A stretch of 64,000 nt of DNA from CAVUXJ01 sp963814975 (lineage in GTDB: Bacteria; Acidobacteriota; Vicinamibacteria; Vicinamibacterales; CAVVIG01): positions 310,001 to 374,000 of the forward strand of contig CAWFFB010000035.1 of assembly GCA_963814975.1 (NCBI GenBank). The letters run 5' to 3'. Under the pieces are notes generated by a model that was not told the origin of the DNA, ran no database searches, and saw only the letters and a list, made by a program, of their open reading frames with translations. How positions within the stretch are numbered: the first letter of the stretch is position 1; each line of letters starts with the position of its first letter. Of the stretch, positions 26,253-34,764 are shown piece after piece. The translations under genes were made by a program, and so were the position numbers.

Positions 26253-27386
26253 ATGGCCACATTGCCCGACCTGTTGAAGACGACGGTGGAGCTGAGCGGA
26301 TCCGATCTCCACATCACCACGAGCTCTCCACCGCAGGTCCGGGTGCACGGGCACCTGCAGCGGCTGCCGATGCCGGAGCTGACGCCCTCTGAAACCAAGC
26401 AGCTCGTCTACAGCGTCTTGACCGACGCGCAGAAGAAGCGGTTCGAGGAGTCGATGGAGCTCGACTTCTCGTTCGGGATCCGCGGCCTGGCGCGGTTCCG
26501 GTGCAACGTCTTCAGCCAGCGTGGCGCCGTCGGCGCCGTCTACCGTCTGATTCCCGAAACCATCCGCAGCTTTGGAGATCTCGGCCTGCCAGCCGTCCTG
26601 GCGACGCTGGCCGAACGGCCTCGCGGGCTCGTGCTGGTGACCGGGCCGACGGGCAGCGGGAAGTCGACCACGCTGGCGGCGATGATCGACAAGATCAACT
26701 CGGAGCGGCACGATCACATCCTCACCATCGAGGATCCGATCGAGTACATCCACGCACACAAGAACTGCCTGGTGAACCAGCGCGAAGTGCACAGCGACAC
26801 CTACAGCTTCACGGCCGCTTTGCGCGCGGCGCTGCGCGAGGATCCCGATATCGTGCTGATCGGCGAGATGCGCGACCTCGAGACGGTCGAATCAGCGCTG
26901 AAGATCGCGGAGACGGGGCATTTGACGTTCGGCACCCTGCATACCAACTCGGCGGCACAGACGATCAATCGCATCATCGACATCTTCCCGGCGAATCAGC
27001 AGTCGCAGATCCGGACACAGCTCTCGCTCGTGCTCGAAGGTATCGTGTGCCAGGCGCTGCTGCCGCGCACCGACGGCAAGGGCCGCGTCGTCTCGCTGGA
27101 GATCATGGTGCCCACTCCGGCGATCCGGAACCTGATCCGCGACGACAAGGTGCATCAGATTTACGGTTCCATGCAGGCCGGTCAGGAGAAGCTGGGGATG
27201 CAGACCGCCAACCAGTCGCTGGCAAGCCTGTACATGAAGCGCCAGATCACGCTGGAAACGGCGCTGAACGCGTCGTCGCTGAAGGACGAGCTCCAGGAAA
27301 TGATCAATCGCGGTGTCGGCGTTGTCGCAGGCGCCGGCCTGGGACGCACACCCGCCGGCCCGCGGCCGACCGGGACGGGCAGATAA
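26253..27386 (+). CDS. pilT: Type IV pilus retraction ATPase PilT
   Basis: Retraction motor of the type IV pilus. The 377 residues contain the N-terminal SGSDLHITTSSPPQVRVHG, Walker A GPTGSGKS at residues 131-138, Asp box IEDPIEYIH, Walker B IVLIGEMRD, His box GHLTFGTLHTNSAAQTINRI and the C-terminal AIRNLIRDDKVHQIYGSMQA motif that distinguishes PilT. The C-terminal 20 residues are Gly/Pro-rich. Intact reading frame, unlike its neighbours. Confidence 0.95.
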   Translation: MATLPDLLKTTVELSGSDLHITTSSPPQVRVHGHLQRLPMPELTPSETKQLVYSVLTDAQKKRFEESMELDFSFGIRGLARFRCNVFSQRGAVGAVYRLIPETIRSFGDLGLPAVLATLAERPRGLVLVTGPTGSGKSTTLAAMIDKINSERHDHILTIEDPIEYIHAHKNCLVNQREVHSDTYSFTAALRAALREDPDIVLIGEMRDLETVESALKIAETGHLTFGTLHTNSAAQTINRIIDIFPANQQSQIRTQLSLVLEGIVCQALLPRTDGKGRVVSLEIMVPTPAIRNLIRDDKVHQIYGSMQAGQEKLGMQTANQSLASLYMKRQITLETALNASSLKDELQEMINRGVGVVAGAGLGRTPAGPRPTGTGR

Positions 27387-27396
27387 GAAACTCTAA

Positions 27397-27440
27397 ATCT
27401 GAAGTCTCAAGTCTGAAGTCTGAAGTCTCAAGTCTGAAGT
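27397..27440. repeat. Tandem GAAGTCTCAAGTCT words between pilT and pilC
   Basis: Direct repeats only: GAAGTCTCAAGTCT, GAAGTCT, GAAGTCTCAAGTCT, GAAG. This is one arm of the TCAAGTCTCA family without a matching second arm. It ends shortly before AGAGGAAGAAG, which serves as the pilC ribosome binding site. Confidence 0.7.
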
Positions 27441-27454
27441 AGAGGAAGAAGTTT

Positions 27455-28674
27455 ATGCCGAGTTTTGCCTATTCGGGACGCACGCGCGCCGGCCAGACCG
27501 TCAGCGGCGAGCGGGCGGCCGATTCAATGGACGCGGCAGTCGCGGCGCTCAGGCGCGAGCAGATTCTGGTCACCCGGATTACGCCCGCCAAGGCGAAAGC
27601 GGCGCCCGCGGCCAAGAAAGCGGGACGTCTCGACAAGACGGTGTCCCCCAAGAATCTCGCGGTGTTCGTCCGCCAGTTCTCCGTGATGATCGACGCCGGG
27701 CTGCCCCTGGTGCAGTGTCTCGACATCCTCGGTTCGCAGGAAGAGGACAAGAACTTCGCTGCCGTCATCCTGCAGACGCGTACCGATGTCGAATCGGGCG
27801 CCTCGCTGGCCGACGCGATGCGGAAGCACCCGAAGACCTTCGATCCGCTGTTCACCAACATGATCGCCGCCGGCGAAGCGGGCGGCATCCTCGACACGAT
27901 TCTCAAGCGGCTCGCGACGTTCATCGAAAAGGCGGTGAAGCTCAAGGGGCAGGTGAAGTCCGCGATGGTGTATCCGGTGGCGATCATCGTCATCGCCGCC
28001 ATCGTCGTCACGGTGATTCTGTGGAAGGTGATCCCGACCTTCGCCGCGATGTTCAGTGGTCTGGGCGCCCAGCTGCCGCTGCCGACACGCATCGTGATCG
28101 CGATGAGCAACGGGATCGTCCGGTACGGGCTGTTCGTGATCATCGGCATCGCCGCGGTCATCTACGGTCTGAGGCAGTACTACCAGACCGAAGGCCGGCC
28201 GCCATCAGATCGACGCGCTCGTGCTGAAGCTGCCGATCCTCGGGCCTCCTGATGCGCAAGATCGCGGTCGCGCGGTTCTGCCGGACGCTGGCGACCCTGA
28301 TCAGCTCCGGCGTGCCGATTCTCGACGGCCTGGAAATCACGGCGAAGACCTCCGGCAACGCGATCGTCGAAGATGCGATCATGGTCACACGGAAGAGCAT
28401 CGAGCGAGGCGAGACGATTGCCGCGCCGCTCAAGGAGACCGGGGTGTTTCCGCCCATGGTCACGCAGATGATCGGGGTAGGCGAGGCGACAGGCGCGCTC
28501 GACACCATGCTCGCGAAAATCGCCGACTTCTACGAAGAAGAAGTCGACACAGCGGTCGCCGGGCTGCTGACGTTGCTCGAGCCGATGATGATCGCGCTGC
28601 TCGGCGCCGTCGTCGGCGGAATCGTCGTCGCGATGTACATGCCGATCTTCGACATGATCAGCAAGATGACGTAA
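27455..28674 (+). pseudogene. pilC: Type IV pilus platform protein PilC, with two extra bases
   Basis: Inner-membrane platform protein (GspF family) on which PilB and PilT act. The first part has VFVRQFSVMIDAGLPLVQCL and the GspF domain with VKSAMVYPVAIIVIAAIVVT; the third has LATLISSGVPILDGLEITAK and ends PMMIALLGAVVGGIVVAMYM. The middle bit HQIDALVLKLPILG sits in a third frame, so two +1 shifts are needed, near 28195 (in GGCCGGCC) and near 28245 (in GGGCCTCC). Removing both bases gives 405 residues, the family length. Confidence 0.88.
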
Positions 28675-28679
28675 ATAGG

Positions 28680-28917
28680 GGTGCTAAAGGTGCTAAAGGT
28701 GCTAAAGGTGCTGAGGTGCTAGAGTGCTACGGGTTCCAGGGGTCCTTGGGGTTCTCCATCGAGGTTCTCGAGGACCCCATAGGTACTTGAACCTTCAGGA
28801 TCTTAGGGCTCTGAACCCTTGGAGCCCTTTGCACCTTCGGGATTTCGCACCTTTGCACCCTAGCACCTTTGCACCTTCGCACCTTCGCACCTTTTGCACC
28901 CTAGCACCTTAGAACCT
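28680..28917. repeat. Large inverted word array, GGTGCTAAA / TTTGCACC family
   Basis: Almost the entire pilC-pilS gap. The left part repeats GGTGCTAAA three times plus variants (28680-28730); the right part (28820-28917) repeats CACCTTTG, CACCCTAG, CACCTTCG and CACCTTAG about ten times. The two are complementary and separated by about 90 bases that include GGTTCTCGAGGACC. The likely pilS start codon is at the end of the right array. Confidence 0.8.
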
Positions 28918-30576
28918 TTGGACCCCGAACTTCACCGCAGGCTCGCCTGGCTGATCGGCATCCGCGCCGTCGTGGGCACGGTGCTGCTCGGCGGAGCGAT
29001 CGTCGCGCAGATCACGGCGCCAGGTTCCTTCCCGGTCGATCCGTTCTTCTTGCTGATTGCGCTCACCTACGCGTTGACCGTCGCCTACGCGACGACGATG
29101 CGGTTCGCCAACCGACACCGGTGGATCATCGACCTGCAACTCGCCGGCGACGCGCTGACCGTGTCGGCCGTCATCTATTTCACAGGCGGGATTACGAGCT
29201 TCTTCTCCTCCCTCTACGTGCTGCCGATCGTCGCCGCGAGCACCGTGCAGTTCCGCCGGGGAGGGCTGCTGGTGGCGACGCTGAGCGCGCTGATGTACGG
29301 CGGCCTGGTGCTGGCTCAGTACCTGGCGGCCTCCGGGCTGCTTCAGCATTCGCTGCTCGCCGCGGAAGCCGCGGCGCTGCCGCCGCGTTCGGTCGCGCAG
29401 TACACGGTCGCGCTGAACCTCTTCGGGTTCTTCGCGGTTGCGCTGTTGAGCGGATCGCTCGCCGAGAGGCTCCGCTCCGCGGACGTCAGGCTCGAGCAGG
29501 CCTCCACGGAAATTGCCGACCTGCAGGCCTTCAATCAGCATGTCATCGACAGCCTGCCGAGCGGGCTGGCGACCACCGACACCGCGCGGCGTGTGCTCAC
29601 GTTCAATCACGCCGCTGAAACCATTACCGGGCTCCCATTTCGATCGGTGGCGGGCCGGCCGCTGACAGAAACGCTCCAGCTTCCGGAGCAGCTCGTTGTG
29701 GAGATGGAGCAGGGGTTGAGCGGCAGCGGCGCTCGGCGGCTCGAATGGCGGTACAGCACACCCGACGGCCGTGGCGAGATCGACGTCGGCTTGAGCGCAA
29801 CCCACCTCGAGACGCCGGGGGGGCGCGCAGGGGTTCTGGTCACATTTCAGGACGTCACCAGCGTCAAGAAACTCGAGCGCGATGCGCGTATCCAGCAGCG
29901 GCTGGCAGCCGTCGGCGAAATGGCGGCCGGCATCGCCCATGAGATTCGCAATCCCTTGGCCTCGATGTCCGGCTCGATCCAGATTCTGCGCCAGGAGCTG
30001 CCGCTCAGCAGCGAGCAGGAGCAGCTGATGGACATCGTGCTCAGGGAGTCGGAACGGCTGAACACGACGATCCGATCGTTCCTGGCATACGCGCGCCCGC
30101 AGCGGTTTGCGATCGAGCGGCTCGACGTGCGCCGCGCGCTGAACGACACGGCGCTGTTGTTGCGCAACAGCGCCGAGCTCTGCGAAGGCCATGCGATCGA
30201 GGTCGACGTGCCGGTTGCCGAGCTCTGGTACGAGGCTGACGAAGGACAGATCCGTCAGATCGTCTGGAACCTGGCGACGAACGGTCTGCGTGCCATGCCC
30301 GATGGCGGCCGGCTTCGGCTGACGGGATCCGTTGAACCGTCCTCGAACGGCATCGTCATCAGCGTCCAGGATGAAGGGATCGGGATCGCCGCCGAGGAGC
30401 TCGACGGACTCTTCCAGCCGTTCCACGGCAGCTTCGCGAGGGGAAGCGGCCTCGGGCTGGCCATCGTCCACCGGATCGTGACGGATTACCGTGGGGAAAT
30501 TCAGGTCAGCTCGCAGCCGGGGGCCGGGACGACGGTATCGGTCCGGCTGCCTGCGCGCGCGGTGGTCACGACATGA
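28918..30576 (+). CDS. pilS: Sensor histidine kinase PilS
   Basis: Membrane kinase for PilR. About six spans in the first 190 residues (RAVVGTVLLGGAIVAQI to FFAVALLSGSLAERL), a PAS domain (VIDSLPSGLATTDTARRVLT), then HisKA with the phospho-acceptor His at about residue 341 in AAGIAHEIRNPLASMSGS, an N-box WNLATNGLRAM and GSGLGLAIVHRIV. The start is uncertain: I use TTG 28918 (552 residues); TTG 28894 lies within the repeat array. The stop overlaps pilR (ATGA). Confidence 0.92.
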   Translation: MDPELHRRLAWLIGIRAVVGTVLLGGAIVAQITAPGSFPVDPFFLLIALTYALTVAYATTMRFANRHRWIIDLQLAGDALTVSAVIYFTGGITSFFSSLYVLPIVAASTVQFRRGGLLVATLSALMYGGLVLAQYLAASGLLQHSLLAAEAAALPPRSVAQYTVALNLFGFFAVALLSGSLAERLRSADVRLEQASTEIADLQAFNQHVIDSLPSGLATTDTARRVLTFNHAAETITGLPFRSVAGRPLTETLQLPEQLVVEMEQGLSGSGARRLEWRYSTPDGRGEIDVGLSATHLETPGGRAGVLVTFQDVTSVKKLERDARIQQRLAAVGEMAAGIAHEIRNPLASMSGSIQILRQELPLSSEQEQLMDIVLRESERLNTTIRSFLAYARPQRFAIERLDVRRALNDTALLLRNSAELCEGHAIEVDVPVAELWYEADEGQIRQIVWNLATNGLRAMPDGGRLRLTGSVEPSSNGIVISVQDEGIGIAAEELDGLFQPFHGSFARGSGLGLAIVHRIVTDYRGEIQVSSQPGAGTTVSVRLPARAVVTT

Positions 30577-31988
30577 CCGGTATCGAGGCACAACCCAAGG
30601 CTCCTGCCGATCGGCGGGCCCCCCGCATCCTGGTGGTCGACGACGAGCGGTCGATGCGCGAGCTCCTGGCGATCGTGCTGCGACGGGAGGGTTACGAGGT
30701 ACTGCTCGCGGAAAGCGGCCGGGCGGCCATCGCCACCCTGGAGCGCGAGCCGATCGATCTGCTGATCTCGGACATCAAGATGCCCGATCTGAGCGGGGTC
30801 GAGGTGCTGCGGGCGGCGAAGCGCATCGACCAGGACATCCTGGCCATCATGATCACCGCGTTCGCGTCGACGGACACGGCCGTGGAGGCCATGCGCCTCG
30901 GCGCGTGCGACTATCTCAGCAAGCCGTTCGACATCGATCTGCTCAAGATGAAAGTGCGCGAGAAGGTCGAAAACCGCCAGCTCCGGCAGGAGAACGTGCT
31001 GTTGAAGCGGACGCTCGGCCTCTCGCACCAGTTCGCGAACATCATCGGCCGAAGCGAGGCGATGCTCGACGTATTCAAGATGATCGAGACGGTGGCCCGC
31101 ACCAGCAGCACGATCCTGCTCACCGGCGAGTCGGGCACCGGCAAGGGGCTCGTCGCGCAAGCCATCCACTTCCACTCGCTGCGCCGCGACAAGCCGATGG
31201 TGTCGCTCAATTGCGGCGCGATGCCGGAAGCGCTGCTCGAATCCGAGTTGTTCGGGCACATGCGGGGCGCCTTCACCAGCGCCGATACGAACAAGAAGGG
31301 ACTCCTCGAGGTTGCCGAGAAGGGCACGATCTTTCTCGACGAGATCGGGGAGATGAGCGCGGTGATGCAGGTGAAGCTGCTGCGGGTGCTGCAGGAGCGC
31401 CGGTTCAGGCGCGTCGGGGGGCTGGACGAGATACAGGCCGACATCCGAGTGATCGCCGCAACCAATCAGGACCTGACCAAAGCCGTGGCAGAGGGCCGGT
31501 TTCGGGAGGACCTGTATTACCGTATCAACGTCATCCCGATTTCGCTCCCCCCGCTCAGAGAGCGGCGCGAAGACATTCCGCTGCTCGCCGATCACTTTCT
31601 CGCAAAATACTCGGAGCAGATGGGGAAGTCCATCACCGGAATCGCACGAAGCGCGCTGGAACTGCTGCTGCTCCACGATTGGCCCGGTAACATTCGCGAG
31701 CTGGAAAACGTGATCGAGCGCGCCGTCGCTCTCGAAGCCACCCCAGCCGTGCTGCCGGAAAGCCTGCCGCCGGCGCTCAGAGGAGCAGCTGCCCCGCGCA
31801 ACGGCACGGGGGGCGACGCCTTGCCGGCTGGAGGCTTCGATCTCGAAGCGCACGTCAAGCAAATCGAGCGCGATTACATCGCGCAGGCGTTGAAGCGCGC
31901 CGGCGGTGTCCAGGTGAAGGCTGCGGAGCTCCTCGGCATGAGCTTCCGATCGTTCCGCTACTACGTGAAGAAATACAACCTGCGCTAA
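30573..31988 (+). CDS. pilR: Sigma-54-dependent response regulator PilR
   Basis: NtrC-family activator, 471 residues. Receiver domain with phospho-Asp67 in LLISDIKMPDLSG; AAA+ domain with Walker A GESGTGKG (185-192) and Walker B GTIFLDEIGE; C-terminal Fis-type helix-turn-helix (AELLGMSFRSFRYYVKKYNL). The sigma-54 contact loop reads GAFTSA (232-237) rather than GAFTGA. It overlaps pilS by four bases. Three pilin genes with sigma-54 promoters follow, so it is very likely their activator. Confidence 0.95.
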   Translation: MTGIEAQPKAPADRRAPRILVVDDERSMRELLAIVLRREGYEVLLAESGRAAIATLEREPIDLLISDIKMPDLSGVEVLRAAKRIDQDILAIMITAFASTDTAVEAMRLGACDYLSKPFDIDLLKMKVREKVENRQLRQENVLLKRTLGLSHQFANIIGRSEAMLDVFKMIETVARTSSTILLTGESGTGKGLVAQAIHFHSLRRDKPMVSLNCGAMPEALLESELFGHMRGAFTSADTNKKGLLEVAEKGTIFLDEIGEMSAVMQVKLLRVLQERRFRRVGGLDEIQADIRVIAATNQDLTKAVAEGRFREDLYYRINVIPISLPPLRERREDIPLLADHFLAKYSEQMGKSITGIARSALELLLLHDWPGNIRELENVIERAVALEATPAVLPESLPPALRGAAAPRNGTGGDALPAGGFDLEAHVKQIERDYIAQALKRAGGVQVKAAELLGMSFRSFRYYVKKYNLR

Positions 31989-32013
31989 CGCTCGGCTAGC
32001 GAACCGGCTGACC

Positions 32014-32051
32014 TTGACACTTCCGTGGCGCGAGGGCGACGATAATTGTCA
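32014..32051. promoter_or_regulatory. Candidate PilR-binding region upstream of the first pilin
   Basis: TTGACAC (32014-32020, complement GTGTCAA) and TTGTCA (32046-32051) form an inverted pair with TGACA and TGTCA starts 32 bases apart. The second pilin has the same pair at the same spacing. The GTGTC core resembles the PilR half-site (C/G)TGTC known from Pseudomonas. About 100 bases separate it from the -24 element. Confidence 0.6.
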
Positions 32052-32147
32052 CTCCCATGCAGGCGGCGTTCCGAACCGCAATACGTAGTAGCTCGTAACT
32101 AGCGCAGGACAAATCGTTTAGATGTGTCGTTCACAGCGGAATGGGGC

Positions 32148-32163
32148 TGGCACCCGTGTTGCT
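32148..32163 (+). promoter_or_regulatory. Sigma-54 promoter of the first pilin gene
   Basis: TGGCACCCGTGTTGCT matches the consensus TGGCAC-N5-TTGCW exactly, with GG and GC ten bases apart. It lies 73 bases before the pilin ATG and directly downstream of pilR. Confidence 0.9.
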
Positions 32164-32236
32164 CCAGAGTCTCCCACTTCCACTCAAGAGCCCGAATGTG
32201 CTCGAAGCGTCACTCAAGTTCTGGAGAGCAAAGTCA

Positions 32237-32752
32237 ATGAAGATGCGCAACAACAAAGGTTTCACCCTGATCGAGCTGCTGATCGTCGTGGCGATTATCG
32301 GCATCATCGCCGCGATCGCGATTCCCGGCCTTCTGCGCGCGCGCATGGCGGGCAACGAGGCCTCGGCGATTGGCTCACTGCGCGCGGTCAACACAGCGCA
32401 GCAGGGCTATGCGCAGCTCTGCAACGGCTTCGCACCCGGGTTGATCAACCTGGGTCCCACCGGTATCGGTGGCGCGCAGCCGTTCCTGTCGCCCGACATG
32501 ACCGCGACGGCGGTGGTTGCCAAGAGCGGCTACAACACGACGATGGTGGCTGTGGGCGCACCGGTGGCGGCTGGCGCGTGCGTGGGCGCGGCAAACGTGG
32601 GCTATTACGCTACATCTGCTCCAATTGGCCTTCTCACGACCGGCACGCGTGGCTTCGCGACGGACAATGGCGGCACGGTGTTCCAGGATACAACCGGTGT
32701 GCCTCCGCCGATGCCTTTCACCCCGGCCGGCACGATCTCGGCGATTCAGTAA
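32237..32752 (+). CDS. pilA: Type IV major pilin, copy 1
   Basis: 171-residue prepilin. Short leader MKMRNNKG, cleavage before Phe in KGFTLIELLIVVAIIGIIAA, with Glu at mature position 5. Globular domain has one cysteine in QLCNGF and one in GACVGA, a likely disulfide pair. Start at 32237 follows GAGAGCAAAGTCA. Differs from copy 2 at one residue (Asn5 here, Asp5 there). Preceded by a sigma-54 promoter and followed by a hairpin terminator, so it is probably a single-gene transcript under PilR. Confidence 0.95.
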   Translation: MKMRNNKGFTLIELLIVVAIIGIIAAIAIPGLLRARMAGNEASAIGSLRAVNTAQQGYAQLCNGFAPGLINLGPTGIGGAQPFLSPDMTATAVVAKSGYNTTMVAVGAPVAAGACVGAANVGYYATSAPIGLLTTGTRGFATDNGGTVFQDTTGVPPPMPFTPAGTISAIQ

Positions 32753-32775
32753 CCGGATTTCAGAGGAGTCTTGGA

Positions 32776-32808
32776 GCGACATGGCTATGAGGGCCATGTC
32801 GCTTTTTT
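32776..32808 (+). terminator. Terminator after the first pilin gene
   Basis: Perfect 10-bp stem GCGACATGGC / GCCATGTCGC with a seven-base loop and a six-T tail. Identical in design to the one after copy 2. Confidence 0.9.
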
Positions 32809-32843
32809 CGTGTACGGTGTCGCCTTCCAATTGTCGTTCGCGC

Positions 32844-32895
32844 CACGACGCTCTGAACCTGCCCTGGAACCACGACGCTCTTGAACCTGCCCTGG
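32844..32895. repeat. Tandem 25-27-bp direct repeat
   Basis: Two consecutive copies beginning CACGACGCTCT and ending GAACCTGCCCTGG (32844-32870 and 32871-32895), the second with one extra T. It lies in the 494-base gap between the first two pilin genes; the rest of that gap up to the regulatory sites at 33026 shows no gene. Confidence 0.8.
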
Positions 32896-33025
32896 TTCGA
32901 AGTATCCGGCCCTGACCGGCTGCTGAAAAAAGGCAGCCTGAACTGAGAACCTAGAGCTGTGAAGGTAGGAGCCCGCATATCGAAGGGCTCGGCAGACTGG
33001 CGAGAAGCAGACGATCGCGGGGCCG

Positions 33026-33063
33026 TTGACACTTCCTGTCGAGCAAGCCAACAATAGTTGTCA
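33026..33063. promoter_or_regulatory. Candidate PilR-binding region upstream of the second pilin
   Basis: TTGACAC (33026-33032) and TTGTCA (33058-33063) repeat the arrangement upstream of the first pilin: the same motifs, starts 32 bases apart, 100 bases before the -24 element. The surrounding sequence differs between the two genes, which makes the shared motif pair stand out. Confidence 0.6.
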
Positions 33064-33158
33064 TTTCGATGGGAATCTGGTCTTGGAGCGGCGAGGATGA
33101 CGCCAACAAGTAACACATAACAAATCAGTTATCTATCGAGTCGACGACAGGAGAGGCT

Positions 33159-33174
33159 TGGCACCCCTGTTGCT
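33159..33174 (+). promoter_or_regulatory. Sigma-54 promoter of the second pilin gene
   Basis: TGGCACCCCTGTTGCT, an exact consensus match, 72 bases before the ATG. Confidence 0.9.
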
Positions 33175-33246
33175 TTCTAGGCTGTCACACCACTTTAGAG
33201 CGGAAAGTGCTCGAAGCCATTTTCTAAACTTCCAAGGAGCAGAGCA

Positions 33247-33762
33247 ATGAAGATGCGCGACAACAAAGGTTTCACCCTGATCGAGCTGCTGATCGTCGTG
33301 GCGATCATCGGCATCATCGCCGCAATCGCGATTCCCGGCCTTCTGCGCGCGCGCATGGCGGGCAACGAGGCCTCGGCGATTGGCTCACTGCGCGCGGTCA
33401 ACACAGCGCAGCAGGGCTATGCGCAGCTGTGCAACGGCTTCGCACCCGGGTTGATCAACCTGGGTCCCACCGGTATCGGTGGCGCGCAGCCGTTCCTGTC
33501 GCCCGATATGACCGCGACGGCGGTGGTTGCCAAGAGCGGCTACAACACGACGATGGTGGCTGTGGGCGCACCGGTGGCGGCTGGCGCGTGCGTGGGCGCG
33601 GCAAACGTGGGCTATTACGCTACATCTGCTCCAATTGGCCTTCTCACGACCGGCACGCGTGGCTTCGCGACGGACAATGGCGGCACGGTGTTCCAGGATA
33701 CAACCGGTGTGCCTCCGCCGATGCCTTTCACCCCGGCCGGCACGATCTCGGCGATTCAGTAA
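33247..33762 (+). CDS. pilA: Type IV major pilin, copy 2
   Basis: 171 residues, identical to copy 1 except Asp5 in the leader. I count only five base differences over 516 bases (four silent). Same cleavage site and cysteine pair. The near identity begins at about the start codon and runs through the terminator, while the upstream 100 bases are clearly different apart from the regulatory motifs. Preceded by AAGGAGCAGAGCA as the ribosome binding site. Confidence 0.95.
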   Translation: MKMRDNKGFTLIELLIVVAIIGIIAAIAIPGLLRARMAGNEASAIGSLRAVNTAQQGYAQLCNGFAPGLINLGPTGIGGAQPFLSPDMTATAVVAKSGYNTTMVAVGAPVAAGACVGAANVGYYATSAPIGLLTTGTRGFATDNGGTVFQDTTGVPPPMPFTPAGTISAIQ

Positions 33763-33785
33763 CCGGATTTCAGAGGAGTCTTGGA

Positions 33786-33821
33786 GCGACATGGCCATGA
33801 GGGCCATGTCGCTTTTTTTTT
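33786..33821 (+). terminator. Terminator after the second pilin gene
   Basis: Stem GCGACATGGCC / GGCCATGTCGC with a short loop, followed by nine T. Part of the duplicated block. Confidence 0.9.
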
Positions 33822-33853
33822 GTCCGGAACTGATTGAGGGACCGCCGGAACAA

Positions 33854-33900
33854 GTGTCGCTTGTGTCGTTCCTCGCGGAGTGGCTCGGCAAGTAATGTCA
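33854..33900. promoter_or_regulatory. Candidate PilR-binding region upstream of the third pilin
   Basis: GTGTC at 33854-33858 and 33863-33867 in direct orientation, and TGTCA at 33896-33900, the last one 97 bases before the -24 element, close to the spacing for the other two pilins. The arrangement is not identical to theirs, so confidence is lower. Confidence 0.5.
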
Positions 33901-33992
33901 GTTCGAGTTCGTTCGAGGTGCCTTTCAATAAGGTAATACTCGTCAACTCGCAGATAATAAACGTTTTAACGTGGTGAGAAGAAACGTAAACT

Positions 33993-34008
33993 TGGCACCG
34001 CAGTTGCT
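33993..34008 (+). promoter_or_regulatory. Sigma-54 promoter of the third pilin gene
   Basis: TGGCACCGCAGTTGCT, an exact consensus match, 69 bases before the ATG. Confidence 0.9.
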
Positions 34009-34077
34009 CCATAGAGTCACAGGTACATTAAGCGCAACGCTCGCTTTTAACTCTCAAAGAGGAAGACTCAGGACGCC

Positions 34078-34596
34078 ATGACGATGCGCGACGATTACAA
34101 AGGCTTCACCCTCATCGAACTGCTGATCGTCGTGGCGATCATCGGAATCATCGCGGCGATCGCGATGCCGGGTCTCATGCGCGCTCGCATGGCCGGCAAC
34201 GAGGCGTCGACAATCGGATCGATGCGCGCGATCAATACCGCGCAGCACGGCTACTCACAACTTTGTATCGGGTTCGCGCCGAGCCTGGTGAGCCTTGGCG
34301 TGACAGGCATCGGCGGCGCGCAGCCCTTCCTGTCCTCGGATTTGACCGCGGGCGCCGTGGTGGCCAAGAGCGGCTACAGCGTAACGATGGTCGCCATCGG
34401 AGGCACACTGGCGGCGGGCGCGTGCATGGGCGCGGCAAACGTGGGTTACTACGCCACAGCCGTTCCAATTGGCCTGAACACTACGGGTTCGCGTGGCTTC
34501 GCAACCGACGGCGGCTACGCAGTCTTCCAGGATACGTCAGGCGCGGCGCCGACGCAGCCGTTCACGATCGCCGGCACGGTCTCGGCGATTCAATAA
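34078..34596 (+). CDS. pilA: Type IV pilin, third and divergent copy
   Basis: 172-residue prepilin with leader MTMRDDYKG and mature FTLIELLIVVAIIGIIAAIA. Clearly homologous to copies 1 and 2 along its length, with the same two cysteines (QLCIGF, GACMGA) and the GGAQPFLS, AAGACMGAANVGYYAT and AGTVSAIQ blocks, but with many substitutions. An older duplicate, still under its own sigma-54 promoter. Could be an alternative major pilin or a specialised one. Confidence 0.93.
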   Translation: MTMRDDYKGFTLIELLIVVAIIGIIAAIAMPGLMRARMAGNEASTIGSMRAINTAQHGYSQLCIGFAPSLVSLGVTGIGGAQPFLSSDLTAGAVVAKSGYSVTMVAIGGTLAAGACMGAANVGYYATAVPIGLNTTGSRGFATDGGYAVFQDTSGAAPTQPFTIAGTVSAIQ

Positions 34597-34621
34597 ACCC
34601 GTTGGTCGGTCGGCCCTCTCA

Positions 34622-34658
34622 CGCGATATGGCCCAGCGATGGCCGTGTCGCGCTGTTT
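34622..34658 (+). terminator. Hairpin after the third pilin gene
   Basis: 12-bp stem CGCGATATGGCC (34622-34633) / GGCCGTGTCGCG (34641-34652) with two G-U pairs and a seven-base loop, followed by CTGTTTCG. The T-tract is weak, so termination may be partial. Confidence 0.7.
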
Positions 34659-34764
34659 CGTCCCAGCCAGGGCAGGAGGGGGCGGGACAGGTAGGAGGGG
34701 CAGGAAGGTCCGACACTATGCCGCTTGACGTGACAGCCGTCGGCCGGTTACAACGTCAGCATAG

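Noticed and set aside
28680..28917. CRISPR array
   Set aside because: The units are 8-9 base words with no unique spacers, arranged as two complementary arms, and no cas gene is present.
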